Assembly (NCBI GenBank): GCA_030267965.1
Contig: BRYA01000085.1
Span: 36,049 to 100,048 of the forward strand
Length of the DNA stretch: 64,000 nt
DNA from: Triparma columacea
Lineage: Eukaryota > Sar > Bolidophyceae > Parmales > Triparmaceae
Direction of reading: 5' to 3'
The position numbers and the translations under genes were made by a program. Below the pieces are notes generated by a model that saw nothing but the letters and a program-made list of their open reading frames with translations, was not told the origin of the DNA and did not search any database. Positions 11,428 to 21,313 of this stretch are shown one piece after another. The stretch's first letter is position 1. Every line of letters begins with the position of its first letter.

Positions 11428-12379
11428 ATGTACAAACTCGCCGTCATTCTCTCGTTCCTCTTGCTGGCGACCGCCCTGGGATTCTCTTCTTCCCCTACTG
11501 CCTTTGTTAGGAGGGGGGGTGCTGCGAGCATGTCGTCCTTGAGGGGCACCTCGGGGGACCTCGGTCCCTTCCGAATGATAATCACCGGCGCCCCGGCCTC
11601 CGGCAAGGGAACCCAGTGCGTCAACATTGTGAAGAACCACGGCCTCGTTCACCTCAGCACTGGGGACATGCTCAGGAAGGCTGTCAAGGACAAGACGCCT
11701 ATCGGGGTCGAGGCCGAGGGTTACATGACCCGCGGGGAGCTCGTCCCTGATGAGGTCGTCTGCGGAGTTATTGGGGACAGGTGAGGCAGCGAGTGAGGCA
11801 AGGGGGAAGGGAAGCCAGGGGGTTGTGAGGGTGGGGCATGGAGGATTCAAGAGAGTGGAGGGAGTGAGCAGACTCAAGGGAGGAGTTGAGGGTACTGACT
11901 CAAGGGGGAAGTGAACAAGCTGGGTTTGACTAACCCTCTCCCCCACACCCAGACTTGCTGAGGATGACTGCAAGCAGAAAGGAGTCTTGCTGGATGGATT
12001 CCCCAGAACCAAGGTACAGGCCGAGGTGCTAGATGGTATTCTGAAAAAGAATGGCATGGACATCGACGTCGTCGTCTTCTTGGAGGTCAACGAGGAGTCT
12101 CTCGTTGAGAGAGTCTGTGGCAGGCGCATTGACCCAGAAAGCGGAGAGAGCTACCACATCAAATTCAACCCTCCTCCCGCTGACATCGCCGATAAACTTA
12201 TCCAGAGGGACGACGACACCGAGGAGAAGGTCAAGGTTAGGTTACAAGGCTTCAACAAAAACGTTGCTGCCATCAGCGGTTTCTATGAGGCTGTTGGTTT
12301 AAAGGTCGATGGCAACAAGAAACCAGAGGAGGTCGAGGTTGCCGTCGAGGAGGCCATAAGGAGCAAAGTCGGCAAGTAA
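11428..12379 (+). CDS. Adenylate kinase, plastid-type presequence
   Basis: Exons 11428-11780 and 11953-12379; the AG|A junction keeps the frame (Asp-Arg-Leu-Ala), giving 259 aa. The enzyme interconverts ATP + AMP and 2 ADP. Motifs are complete: P-loop GAPASGKGTQC, the AMP-site STGDMLR, GELVPDEVV, and LDGFPRT after the junction; the LID region (RRIDPESGESYHIKFNPPP) is the long form. The N-terminus has a hydrophobic signal (KLAVILSFLLLATALG) followed by F-SSS and a basic Ser/Arg-rich stretch ending at GPFRMIITG, which fits a heterokont plastid presequence, so a plastid location is likely. The intron (172 bp) lies between the AMP-binding and LID segments. The core is of normal length for the long adenylate kinases. 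Confidence 0.95.
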
Positions 12380-13216
12380 AGCGTGTTAGGGAAGTAGAGG
12401 GAGAGAAGGGAGGCTAATGTCAAAGTTTAACTTGTCACTGCGCATTTTTGACATTTGAGGAAATATATCCATTGTTGTCTCTCTTTGCCTCGGCTTCCAA
12501 TCTCTCGTCAAACGTGTGACAAAATGACACAATGACACAAAAACACATGATTTTTGACGCAGAAATCGAAGCAACATGTGACACAACAACAAGAATGAAT
12601 TTTTTGGGGGAATTTTAAGGAGACAAACACATCCAAATGGTCTAAAAAATGTATATTATAATTATCAATCAAATCAAAGGACCAATGATAATTTAGAGAC
12701 AAGAATAAGACATTTGAAATTTTCTGAAATTCGCATTCAAAATCTGATATGAGTTCGATTTCATCCAAAATTTCAAAAATGATTGTGATTGTGATTGATA
12801 TATATGTTGTATAATGAATAAGTTCAAATGAATAAAATGAATTTAATAATTTTTTATCATCCTTAGATGTACTCATCGTGATATATAATCCTAAATATAT
12901 TTTAACTGATCATGTTAATACTCAAAATAGATATTATTAATTCAAAAAAATGATATCTTCGTCGTTGAAATTTTTTTTTTGGATTTTTTTTCGACGTCAA
13001 CTTCTCTATTCTGAGTCGCTTTGGGGGGTTTAAAGCGTGCAAACAGGGAATGAACAGAGTTTAGATCGAGCAAAGGCAATGGCTGTAGCATGTGTTTTGG
13101 TATAAAAAGAGGAGGAGGAGATTTTTTTACGGAGAAAATTGGAAAGTTCCTGTTCAGCCCAAACTATCCTCAATATTCTTACACGCACGTAGACAACCGC
13201 TAACCAACACTGTGCA
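12380..13216. other. AT-rich convergent spacer, no gene supported
   Basis: This 837-bp interval lies between the 3' ends of adenylate kinase and peroxiredoxin Q. From about 12,600 to 13,000 the base composition drops to strongly AT-rich, unlike anything else in the first 46 kb, with A/T runs near 12,965-12,990. A minus-strand reading frame at 12508-12876 is open, but its Ile/Phe/Asp-rich translation matches nothing I know and looks like a product of composition. A TATA-like TATAAAAAGA lies at 13101-13110 on the + strand with no + gene immediately downstream. Confidence 0.55.
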
Positions 13217-14068
13217 CTACGCTTGAACCTCCTTCAGCTTTTCGAGGACCTCTGTGCTGTGCCTGGCGACCCTTGATTCAACATCTGTAAATACATACGC
13301 GATTGTCCCCTGGGGATCAATTAAGTACGTTTGTCTGTGATGAACATTGGTAGGTTAGAATCATGTCATATTGTCGTGTAGACGGCGTTGAGGTAAAGTA
13401 AAGGGTTCTGAATTTATGAATGGGACAGAGTACCTTGATGCTGATTATGTGTACATCATCATTACCATATTGCCACCTCGACTGTCTCACCTGTTACTGA
13501 AAGTGCCAAAGCCCGGAATCGAGAGCGCGCTCCCGTACGCTTTTGAGACGCTGCCGCCCTGATCGGAGAGCATGAAAAAATTCAGGCCCTCTGCTTCGCA
13601 GAACTCTCCATTTTTCTGGACGCTGTCCACTGAGACCCCGACAATCTGTGCGTTGAGTTTCTTGTATTCGGCCATATCTCTGTTGAAGTTTCGCGCCTCG
13701 AGAGTGCATCCGCTTGTGAAAGCCCCGGGGTAGAAATACAGCACAGTCCACTTTCCCGTCTTGAGCAAATCCTCCAGGTCTGTTTTCCCCTCTCCACTCG
13801 AATTAGGCAACGAGAAGGAAGGGGCCTTTCCGCTAGGTACACTGGCAGCCTGAACTGGCTGAACCAGCGAGTTAGTCAACATTGGGCTTAAAATGCCAAA
13901 GGAGGTGGCAACCCCTTTCGAGAGCACGCCTCTCCTTGAACTCTGTGCGGCTAATCCCGTACTTGGCCGCAAGAACATAGTGTTTTGAGGCAATACAAAA
14001 GCGCCTATCCGGACTGTGAACAACACAAATACCAGTACGAAGAAATTGAGGGGATGGAGAGTTGCCAT
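13217..14068 (-). CDS. PRXQ: Peroxiredoxin Q (BCP-type), plastid-targeted
   Basis: Exons 13491-14068 and 13217-13334, intron 13335-13490; the AG|A junction gives Arg and leads into QTYLIDPQGTIAYVF, the family's C-terminal strand. Total 231 aa. PrxQ reduces hydroperoxides using thioredoxin. The presequence has a long hydrophobic signal (FFVLVFVLFTVRI), then GAF-VLP, then a transit-like and a second hydrophobic part, consistent with a plastid and possibly lumen address. The active site is YPGAFTSGC-T, with the peroxidatic Cys intact. The residue five positions later, where canonical PrxQ/BCP has the resolving Cys, is Arg (GCTLEAR). Another Cys occurs about 40 residues downstream (GEFCEAEG) and could act instead, or the enzyme may be 1-Cys. 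The divergent neighbour is the DGAT1 fusion, 165 bp away. Confidence 0.92.
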
Positions 14069-14233
14069 TTTTTTTGGTACTTGAATTTGACCTCTTGGTC
14101 AAAGGAATTCTTCTTTGCGCCGTCCCACACACCTATACATATCCACTCCCCCCCCCTACCCCACCCCGACATTCTTCTCCAACCCCTCCCTGCTTCATAA
14201 TTTTCAACGATATCTTCTGCCCCATCGATTCCA
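14069..14233. promoter_or_regulatory. Divergent promoter region, PRXQ / DGAT1 fusion
   Basis: This 165-bp interval separates the two start codons, so both promoters and 5' UTRs must fit here. It contains a C-rich tract (14,147-14,195) just upstream of the DGAT1 start. Co-regulation is only a possibility. Confidence 0.35.
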
Positions 14234-16579
14234 ATGTCTGCCATTGAATCAGACTTCAAACGTGCCGTTGAGTTCGTAAACGAGAGGGCTGGGTCCGACC
14301 TTAAGATCAGCGACGATGCCAAGATGGAGATTTACGCACTTTACAAGCAGTCCACAGTTGGGGATGCAACCTCCGCAACAAAGCCTTCTCGATTCAACCT
14401 TCTAAAGCGCGCGATGTGGGACGCCTGGTGCGCGCACAAGGGGACCCCGAAGGAGAGTGCTATGGAGGAGTACAGCATCCTTGTGGCTCACTTTGACGCT
14501 GGATTCGAGGTTACTGCCACCTCCAATGTCTCCAGCGCCCCCAAACGCCGCCCTTCGATGGTTTCGATGCCCCCCATCAAGTCGTCTGGTTCTATGAGTG
14601 GCCTCGCCGAGGAGAAAAAGGACGAGCCGGAGTACGAAACGTATTCGAAGCAGTCCCTCATCACAGAGGTCGAGAAGCTGCAGGCAGAGGTCACGAAACT
14701 CAAGATTTTCAGGGAGTACAAGACAGGCTTGCTATCTAGGTGTAGGGGCACCATGACTGGAGAGGAGTGGCTCGTGCGCTATTACGTCGTCAAGCCGGGC
14801 TTCTTGCGCTGCTACAAGTCGTACGAGGAACGCATCCTCCGTCTCGAGGTTCCACTTTACCACGGGGCGTCTTGCAGGTGAGACTGGACAAGGAGTGAAG
14901 CAACGATTCTCATCCTAATCCTATTTAAGCCCTGTTCGACTGGACAAGGAGCGAAGCAACGATTCTCATCCTAATCCTATTTAAACCCTGTTCGCGATTC
15001 GCTCCGCTCATCCTAGGGTCGAGGCGGCATCCGCGGCTTCGGGTGCGGGGAAGTATGGTCATATTGTCGTCATTGATCTTCCTCAGAGTGACTCCAAAAG
15101 GAGCGACCTTTCTTGCTTGAAGCTGGGTGCTGAATCCAGAGAAGAGGCTAACGAGTGGTGCGAGGCTATCCTTGCAGCTTCCGAAGACGGTGGCCCCCCT
15201 CCAAAGGTTGAGAAAGAGAAGGTGAGAAAATGCACGAAGCATTTCAGCGTGGGAATTCCTGAGCATTAAATTAAATCAACCCATTCGGTCATCGCTTCGC
15301 TCCTCCTTAGCCAAAGAGGAAGTTTGACCCTTCTCTTCGCGACTTTCACAAGAAGCACCAGGCCTCCTTCCTTTCGAGCGACCAAACAGACCGCCAATCC
15401 TACCGCGGAGCTGCAAACCTCATCATTATTGTCTTGATCGTGAAGAACCTCCAGACGATCATCGCCAACCTGAATACCCACGGGAACCTCCTCGCAAAGC
15501 TGCTCGAGATTAACGCAAGCCTTGAAGACGAGGACTACATGGTCATCGCGTGTGGCGGTCTTCTCCCTGTCTTCACCCTTTTGGCCTGGGCTATTGAAAA
15601 ATCCTCAACTCTCCCTGCCATTCCCTCAGCGATCACTAGGCTGCTCCATACCGTTAACTGCTCTGCCTCTCTTCTCATCCCTGGATATGCGTGCCACTAC
15701 TTTCAGGCCAACCCCGCTGTTTGTGGTCCCTTGGTCTTCGGGAGCACCGTCCTTTTCCTAAAACTCGTCTCCTACGCGCACACGAACACGGTCCTGAGGG
15801 AGAGATGGCTGAGTATGCCACCGAGGGACTCTTCCGCTCCCAAGATATCGACATCCTACCCAAACAACGTCACTATCTTTGACATTATTAGGTTCGTAGC
15901 CTTTCCCACCCTTTGTTACCAGACTTCCTACCCCAGGACAGATAAAATTAGGCCGAAGTGGCTATTAAAGAGGTCCATTGAGTTGCTTTTGACGGTAGTT
16001 GTGCAGGTTGTCCTCTTCAGCCAATTTATGCTCCCGGTTCTTGAAGAGGTTAATGCCTCTGCCGACCCCATCACCATTTCCAAGTGGGTCTTGGATCTTT
16101 CGGTTCCCTCCCTCGGGTGCTGGCTGTTGATGTTCTACGGGCTCTTCCACCTCTGGCTTAACATTCTGGCAGAGCTAACCTACTTTGGAGACAGGCAGTT
16201 CTATCGCGCTTGGTGGAATGCTACGAGACTCGACGAATATTGGCGGAATTGGAACATGCCCGTCCACGCATGGCTCGTCCGTCACTGCTTTATGCCCTGC
16301 ATGAACGCTGGGATTAGCAAAGGCGTCGCAATGTTCGTAGTCTTCTTCATCTCGGCTGTTTTCCACGAGTGGTTGGTCAGCGTTCCATGCCACACGACCA
16401 AAGTCTGGGCGTTTCTCGGGATGCTCGGTCAAATCCCACTCATTGCACTGACTAACTTCGTGCACAGAGTGAACAGAGGATCTCAAGTCGGAAACTTTAT
16501 CTTCTGGCTTACGTTCTGCATCGTAGGGCAACCGCTTTGTATCCTGCTTTACGCAATGGAGCTTTCGGGCGGCAAGTAG
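14234..16579 (+). CDS. DGAT1: Acyl-CoA-binding + PH + diacylglycerol O-acyltransferase 1 (DGAT1) fusion
   Basis: Exons 14234-14877, 15017-15221 and 15311-16579, all frame-consistent, giving 705 aa. DGAT1 makes triacylglycerol from diacylglycerol and acyl-CoA in the ER. Residues 8-88 are an acyl-CoA-binding domain (LKISDDAKMEIYALYKQSTVGD, then MWDAWCAHKGTPKESAMEEY). A coiled segment follows, then a PH domain at about 177-285 (MTGEEWLVRYYVVKPGFLRCY ... EEANEWCEAIL), split by intron 1. Residues 300-705 are the MBOAT transferase: DFHKKHQASFLSSDQTD start, several membrane segments, RQFYRAWWNA, YWRNWNMPVHAWLVRH and the catalytic-His block SAVFHEWLV. In the usual FYxDWWN motif the Asp is Ala here. 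PH-DGAT1 is known from diatoms; the extra acyl-CoA-binding domain suggests direct substrate delivery. Intron 1 holds a 56-bp tandem duplication. Confidence 0.93.
14882..14993 (+). repeat. 56-bp tandem duplication inside DGAT1 intron 1
   Basis: Two adjacent copies (14882-14937 and 14938-14993) differ at two positions by eye (gtgaag/gcgaag and aagccc/aaaccc). Together they make up most of the 139-bp intron, which still ends in a normal CTAG acceptor. Confidence 0.95.
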
Positions 16580-16645
16580 GGGGGATGGCATGGCATAAAA
16601 GAGGGATAGAAGGCATCATTGTTGGTGTGAGAAAAGTAACTTATT

Positions 16646-19600
16646 TTAGTCAAAGAGACCGCTCCCCTTGACGGTTGGTTTCTTCCTTCCGTTTCCAGTG
16701 TCTGGTGTATCGAACAAACCCCCTCCCCCGTCATCGCTGTCGGAATCTCCGAAAAGACCTCCAAGATTACTGGACTTTTTTGTCGCAGCTTGGTTGGACG
16801 CTGGCGTAGGTTTGCTGCTGAAGAGACCGTCATCGTCATCATCTTCACTGCTATCGGCACCGAACAAACCCCCTGAACTAGCAGACGCAGGTGCAGGAGC
16901 TGGAGCGGGCGCAGCGCGGGAAGCAGCCGCAAAGAGTGGGTCATCGTCGTCATCCTCACTACTATCTCCACCGAATAACCCCCCTGAACTAGCAGGGGTA
17001 GGGGCGGGAGCTGGGGCGGGAGCAGCGCTGGCAGCAGCCGCGAAAAGTGGATCATCATCCTCATCCTCGCTATCATCTCCGAAGAGTCCACCAGATGTGT
17101 TCTGTGTGGCTTTGGTGGGGGCTGGAGCTGGTGCGGATATTGGGGATGGTGCGGGAGCTGGTGCGGGAGCTGGTGCGGGAGCTGGTGCGGGAGCTGGTGC
17201 AGGAGCCGGCGAGGGTGTTGGGGCTGGGACGGAAGTCTTGCCAAACAAACCATCGCCCTCATTCTCGTCGTCACTTTCCTCATCGGCAAAAAGTCCACCC
17301 CCAGTTGCGGGCAGAGAAACCACCGAAGGCTCAGGCTCTACGATGGGTTCCACGACAGGTTCCACGACGGGTTCCATAACTGACTCCACAACTTCTTCCT
17401 CAACATCCGACTTGAAGGCTTTTTTGCTCGGAGCCCTTCTCTTCTTTTTCTTCATGGTTGCACGCTTCGAAATAACAGAAGTAGTCGACGCCTTCACCTC
17501 CCCTTCGCCGCTCCCCGTCTCTTCCTCCTCCTTTTTCTTTGCTGCCACTCTTTTGGCAAGGAGGGAAGGGGGCGGTCCCATCCCAGGCATCATCATCTTG
17601 GTGGGATCAAGACCAGCCATTCGTGAGGCGAGTCCCGAAGAAACTTTCGGAGACGCCTTCGGTGCAGCAACGGGGGCAGGCGGTTCAAGAATCTCATCGT
17701 CCTTATCGGAGTCACCGTCAAACAGAGATGTGACAGTGCTGGTGGTTGGGACAGCAATAGGTGCCTCCGAGGACCGAGCAGAGGGTCGACTGCCATCTTC
17801 TTCGTCGTCATTGTCGTCGTCAAACAGCGAAGAAGACGCGGCAGTGGGAGCAGGGGCAGAAGTTGGCACAGGCTCAGGCGGCGGGGTAGGTTTCATATCC
17901 ATCTCGTCTTCATCATCCTCATCTCCGAAAAGCGGGTTACTACTACTGCTTGCTGCTGACTTCGTAGCCGAGGACGAAAACAATGGGTCGTCATCATCGT
18001 CGTCATCACTATCTCCGCCAAAAAGTCCAGAGCTTGCGGAAGCCGGGGCGGGCGCTGGTGCGGGGGTGGCCACCGCCGGCTTGGAGGCAAAGAGCTCATC
18101 TTCTTCCTCCTCTTCATCATCACCGCCAAACAACCCCGAACTTGTGGGTGCCGGAGTAGGCGCTGGTGCGGGGGTGGCCACCGCCGGCTTGGAGGCAAAG
18201 AGCTCATCTTCTTCCTCGTCTTCATCATCTTCAAAAAGGGAAGAGGCAACAGGAGCCTTCGATACGGCTGGCTTAGGGGGCTGGGCAGGAGCCGAGAAGA
18301 GATCATCTTCATCGCTGTCATCATCGTCATCGAAAAGGCTCGACGCAACAACTGGTTTCTTGGTCGTAGCAGCTGTGGAAGGTTTGGAGGAGAACAAATC
18401 GTTATCATCGTCTTCGTCAGAGTCACCTCCAAATAGTCCTGAGGTTGCAGCAGGCGCGGGTACAGGAGCGGGCGCGGGCGCGGGAGCAGCGGCCACAGCT
18501 TCTTCCTCGCTGTCGTCGCTGTCGAATAGCGAGGAAGCCCCTGGGAGAGCTTGGCCACCTGGAGGAGGCTTCCGCCCCGCCGGCTTTGCCTCCTCCTCTG
18601 TGCCGAAAAGCAACTCATCATCAGAGCTATCATCAGCGAAAAGATCGTTGAAAGATGGCTTCACTGGCTCAGGCTTCTGCTCAGGTTTCTTCTTATTCTC
18701 GACCTTGCCAACTTCCTCCTCCTCATCAGAGTCATCCTCATCAGAGTCGTCGTCGAACAAGCCTCCGCCACCGCTCTTCTTCTCGGGCTTTTTAGCTTTC
18801 TCCGCAGGCGCAGACTTGGACTTGTTGTTGGCAGCTGGCGGAGTAGCGGAGCCGAACAGGTCGGCGAATTGAGCATTGACATCAACGTTATCATCTTCCA
18901 CAAACTTGTTGGTACTCTCTCCACCACCAAAGAGACCATAAGGGTCGTCTGACTGTCCAAACATGTCTCCTTCCTCCTCTTCTTCATCTTGCACAGAGGC
19001 CTCTTTCTCCACGTGTCTTTCATCATCACTGTAATCGTCTTCCTCGTCATAACTGTCACGGGAGGCTTGCTTCTGCACTGGGCGTCTCTGGGCACTCTCC
19101 GCCCTGCTGCTCTCATCTCCCCAGCTATCATCGGTGTACGCCCTGTTGCCCCTCGTCGGAGCGCTCCCGTCATCGCTGAAGTCAGATGCTCCAGATGCCG
19201 CCCTGTGTTGTCTGTTGTGGCGGTTCATCTGAGACGCGAGTTGCGTCCTGATGTCTTTCACTGAGCCGACAGACTCCCTTCCAGTGGCGGCAGTCTCATC
19301 ATCATCGTCAGAGAAACCGTCAGCATCCTGTGTTTCATCCCTGGAAAGCTCTGAGGCTGAATACAGTGAGGTTGGGCGCGCCCCAGGGGGGCGGTAAGAG
19401 GACTCCGAAGCTCTATTTGCGTAGCTTTCTTCATCAGAAAAGTCGTCGTCGTCATCCTCGTCATCCTCGTCGTCGACACTGAACCCCCTGTCCCCGCGAA
19501 TGCCGTCTTGACCACCGTCATTGTCCCCGAAGTCGTCGTCATTGTCCTCGAAAGCATTCGACTGGTTACTTTGTTGGCTATCCCTGATTGAGAAATCCAT

Positions 19601-20408
19601 ACCGCCGCCATCCTCCTCCTCATCGTCTTCCTCCTCCCCACCCAAACCGGCGTCCCTGCTATTGACGAACTCGTCGCTACCGATGACAAACGGCAGGGGC
19701 CTCGAATTGAAAGTATCCCCGTCTGAGCACTCGTAGTAATAGCAGCAATCCTCTGCCTCCTCAGCGTCCTCAACGTAAGCCAAATCGAGGGCCTTCATAC
19801 CCTTCGTTATCGCCTCCTCCATGATGTCCGTCTGAGACTTTCCCTCTGTGTACTTGGATTTCAGTTGCATGGAAGGGTCAACGTCCTCACTATTGTCCTC
19901 TTCCTCATCATCGTCTGCATCGTCGTAGACGCGATTTTCAATAAACTGCCCCGAAGAGAGCATGAGGAGAGAATTTACGGTGTTCTTCACCTCAATCCTA
20001 CACTCCTCAACCTCCTCATCGAGGTCAAGGATCTTTTGGGAAGTTGCCTTTGCAGTCGTCTGGGGGGAGAGTGGGGGGGGGGAGGTGTGAGGAGGGGGTG
20101 TGAAGGACGAAATGGAAGTTATCCGAGGGAGGGGGGGTTGAAGGAGGCAGAGGGAGTCTCTTTGGGATTCACAATGGGAGCAATCGGGAAGGATAGGGTT
20201 GGGGGAGTGTCTAACATACCTGAAACTTCTTGCTCATCTCCCCAAGAATGGCAGCCAAGTCAGCATCATGAGAAAGGTTCCAATTCCCGCCGCCACTCTT
20301 CATCATATCTTGTAGGGCAGATAAAGATGGCTTTGTGGGATTGGGCGTCTCTGCGGGGGACTGAAAGGATTTGGGAGCCTCATTGGCCACAGGATCCTCG
20401 TCACCCAT
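16646..20408 (-). CDS. WASHC2: WASH complex subunit 2 (FAM21) homologue
   Basis: Exons 20220-20408 and 16646-20059 with intron 20060-20219, giving 1,200 aa. FAM21 is the long scaffold of the endosomal WASH complex that binds retromer and capping protein. The head domain is clear: NWNLSHDADLAAIL, then LLMLSSGQFIENRVYDD, then RPLPFVIGSDEFVNSRDAGLG, each matching the conserved FAM21 head. The tail (about residues 220-1200) is an acidic, disordered chain with over 15 copies of an LF-type motif (S-G-L-F-x-x-D-[SD]-[DE]n-x-LF), the retromer/FERARI-binding 'LFa' style motif, separated by Ala/Pro spacers. The last residues are GSGLFD. Two in-frame DNA duplications (see repeats) show the tail growing by slippage or unequal exchange. 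The start Met at 20408 is the first after the divergent promoter. Confidence 0.88.
17148..17207 (-). repeat. 12-bp tandem repeat coding for Ala-Pro
   Basis: Five units of a 12-bp repeat (GGTGCGGGAGCT on the + strand, the last imperfect) encode an (Ala-Pro)n spacer in the FAM21 tail. The array is in frame and probably length-variable. Confidence 0.95.
18051..18217 (-). repeat. 108-bp in-frame duplication in the FAM21 tail
   Basis: A block of about 59 bp starting at 18051 recurs unchanged at 18159, a period of 108 bp or 36 codons. Each unit encodes one LF motif plus an acidic run and a PAVATPAPAP spacer, so the tail has gained a whole binding module. Confidence 0.9.
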
Positions 20409-20580
20409 CAGAGGGAACGAGGTTTGTGTCGGGGGAGGCGCGCAGCGGAGCGGAGAGCGTTGATGCGGCCGGATGTGTGGATAAAGTTGCTGGAAAATGG
20501 GGATGTTGTTCCTCCCCCGATTTCCCGATTTCATCCTTTCCAGCCTGCTTTCCAGACTCTTTAGTGTTGGACAAGAGAAA
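20409..20580. promoter_or_regulatory. Divergent promoter region, WASHC2 / TAF10-like
   Basis: This 172-bp interval lies between the two start codons. It is GC-rich near 20,430-20,475 and AT-richer close to the TAF10-like start. No named motif is seen. Confidence 0.35.
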
Positions 20581-21252
20581 ATGGATCGGGAATCGAATCC
20601 CTTGTTGCTACCCAAAGATATTGAGATAGCTGAACTTCTTCGGGACATTGCAAAATACAATTGTTCCCTTCCAGAGCCCACAATAAAGGCCATTGTCGAG
20701 AGGGCCGGAAAGGTGAGGGGGTGGTTATGGGCTTGTGTGGGTCGATTAGGGTTAGGGAGAAAGATTGAGCCGAAGAGATTATTGATACGCGAGAGGATTC
20801 TTGGGCGTAAGCATGAGGTGTTTGAAATGAGTCAAAAACTAACCAACCCCATACCATTCCATCACTCCATGCACACCACACCACAGACCTACACAAGCCC
20901 CCTCGTCCCAAAGCTCATCGGCGCACACGTTGATGCGACAATATGCGAGGTTCTAGTCAAGGCGAAATTATTTCGTAACCAGAGAATATTGGCGGAGAGG
21001 AAGGTGATGAGGGCGCAGGAGGAAGAGGAGAGGGCTAGGAAGAGGAGGAGGAGGGAGCAGGATGATGATGACGACGAGGACGAGGACGAGAAGGACGAGG
21101 AGGGAGATGAGGACGAGGGTACTGGTACTGACGACGAAGAGATCAAGGACTCAGAGGAGTTGAAATTGATTGATTTTGTGAAGCCCTTGGCAGAACTCGG
21201 GGTTGATATTAGTGGCAAGCTGGACGAGGAGAGCGGGGAGATAGTGTTCTAG
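20581..21252 (+). CDS. TAF10: TAF10-like histone-fold protein
   Basis: Exons 20581-20712 and 20887-21252, giving 165 aa. The intron (174 bp) has a GTGAG donor and a CACAG acceptor; its length is a multiple of three and it has no in-frame stop. Residues 14-90 read as a histone fold of the TAF10 type: ELLRDIAKYNCSLPEPTIKAIVERAG, then SPLVPKLIGAHVDATICEVLVKAK, matching the 'L..Y.P.IP......G..........LI..A..K.I......A' pattern of this TFIID/SAGA subunit. The second half is a long charged helix (basic, then Asp/Glu-rich) and a C-terminal hydrophobic patch. TAF10 pairs with TAF3/TAF8/SPT7-type partners in TFIID and SAGA. Other histone-fold proteins cannot be excluded. It converges on the FAD oxidoreductase with 61 bp between stops. 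Confidence 0.65.
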   Translation: MDRESNPLLLPKDIEIAELLRDIAKYNCSLPEPTIKAIVERAGKVRGWLWACVGRLGLGRKIEPKRLLIRERILGRKHEVFEMSQKLTNPIPFHHSMHTTPQTYTSPLVPKLIGAHVDATICEVLVKAKLFRNQRILAERKVMRAQEEEERARKRRRREQDDDDDEDEDEKDEEGDEDEGTGTDDEEIKDSEELKLIDFVKPLAELGVDISGKLDEESGEIVF

Positions 21253-21313
21253 TTAAATAAGCTGTAAGTCAGCATATTGATTCTGCAACTTTCATTTTCC
21301 CCAAAAGCACCAC

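Noticed and set aside
12508..12876. 122-codon minus-strand open frame in the AT-rich spacer
   Set aside because: Residue mix (Ile, Phe, Asp, Ser, Cys) follows from AT-rich DNA; no motif or splice link to a neighbour.
17148..17207. Regular short repeats that could suggest a CRISPR-like array
   Set aside because: Units are 12 bp without spacers, in frame and encode Ala-Pro. It is a coding minisatellite in a eukaryotic gene.
16668..18872. 734-codon + strand open frame rich in Ser/Ala/Gly
   Set aside because: It is the exact antisense of the FAM21 tail. Acidic GAT/GAC/GAA codons read backwards as Ser-rich, stop-free sequence.
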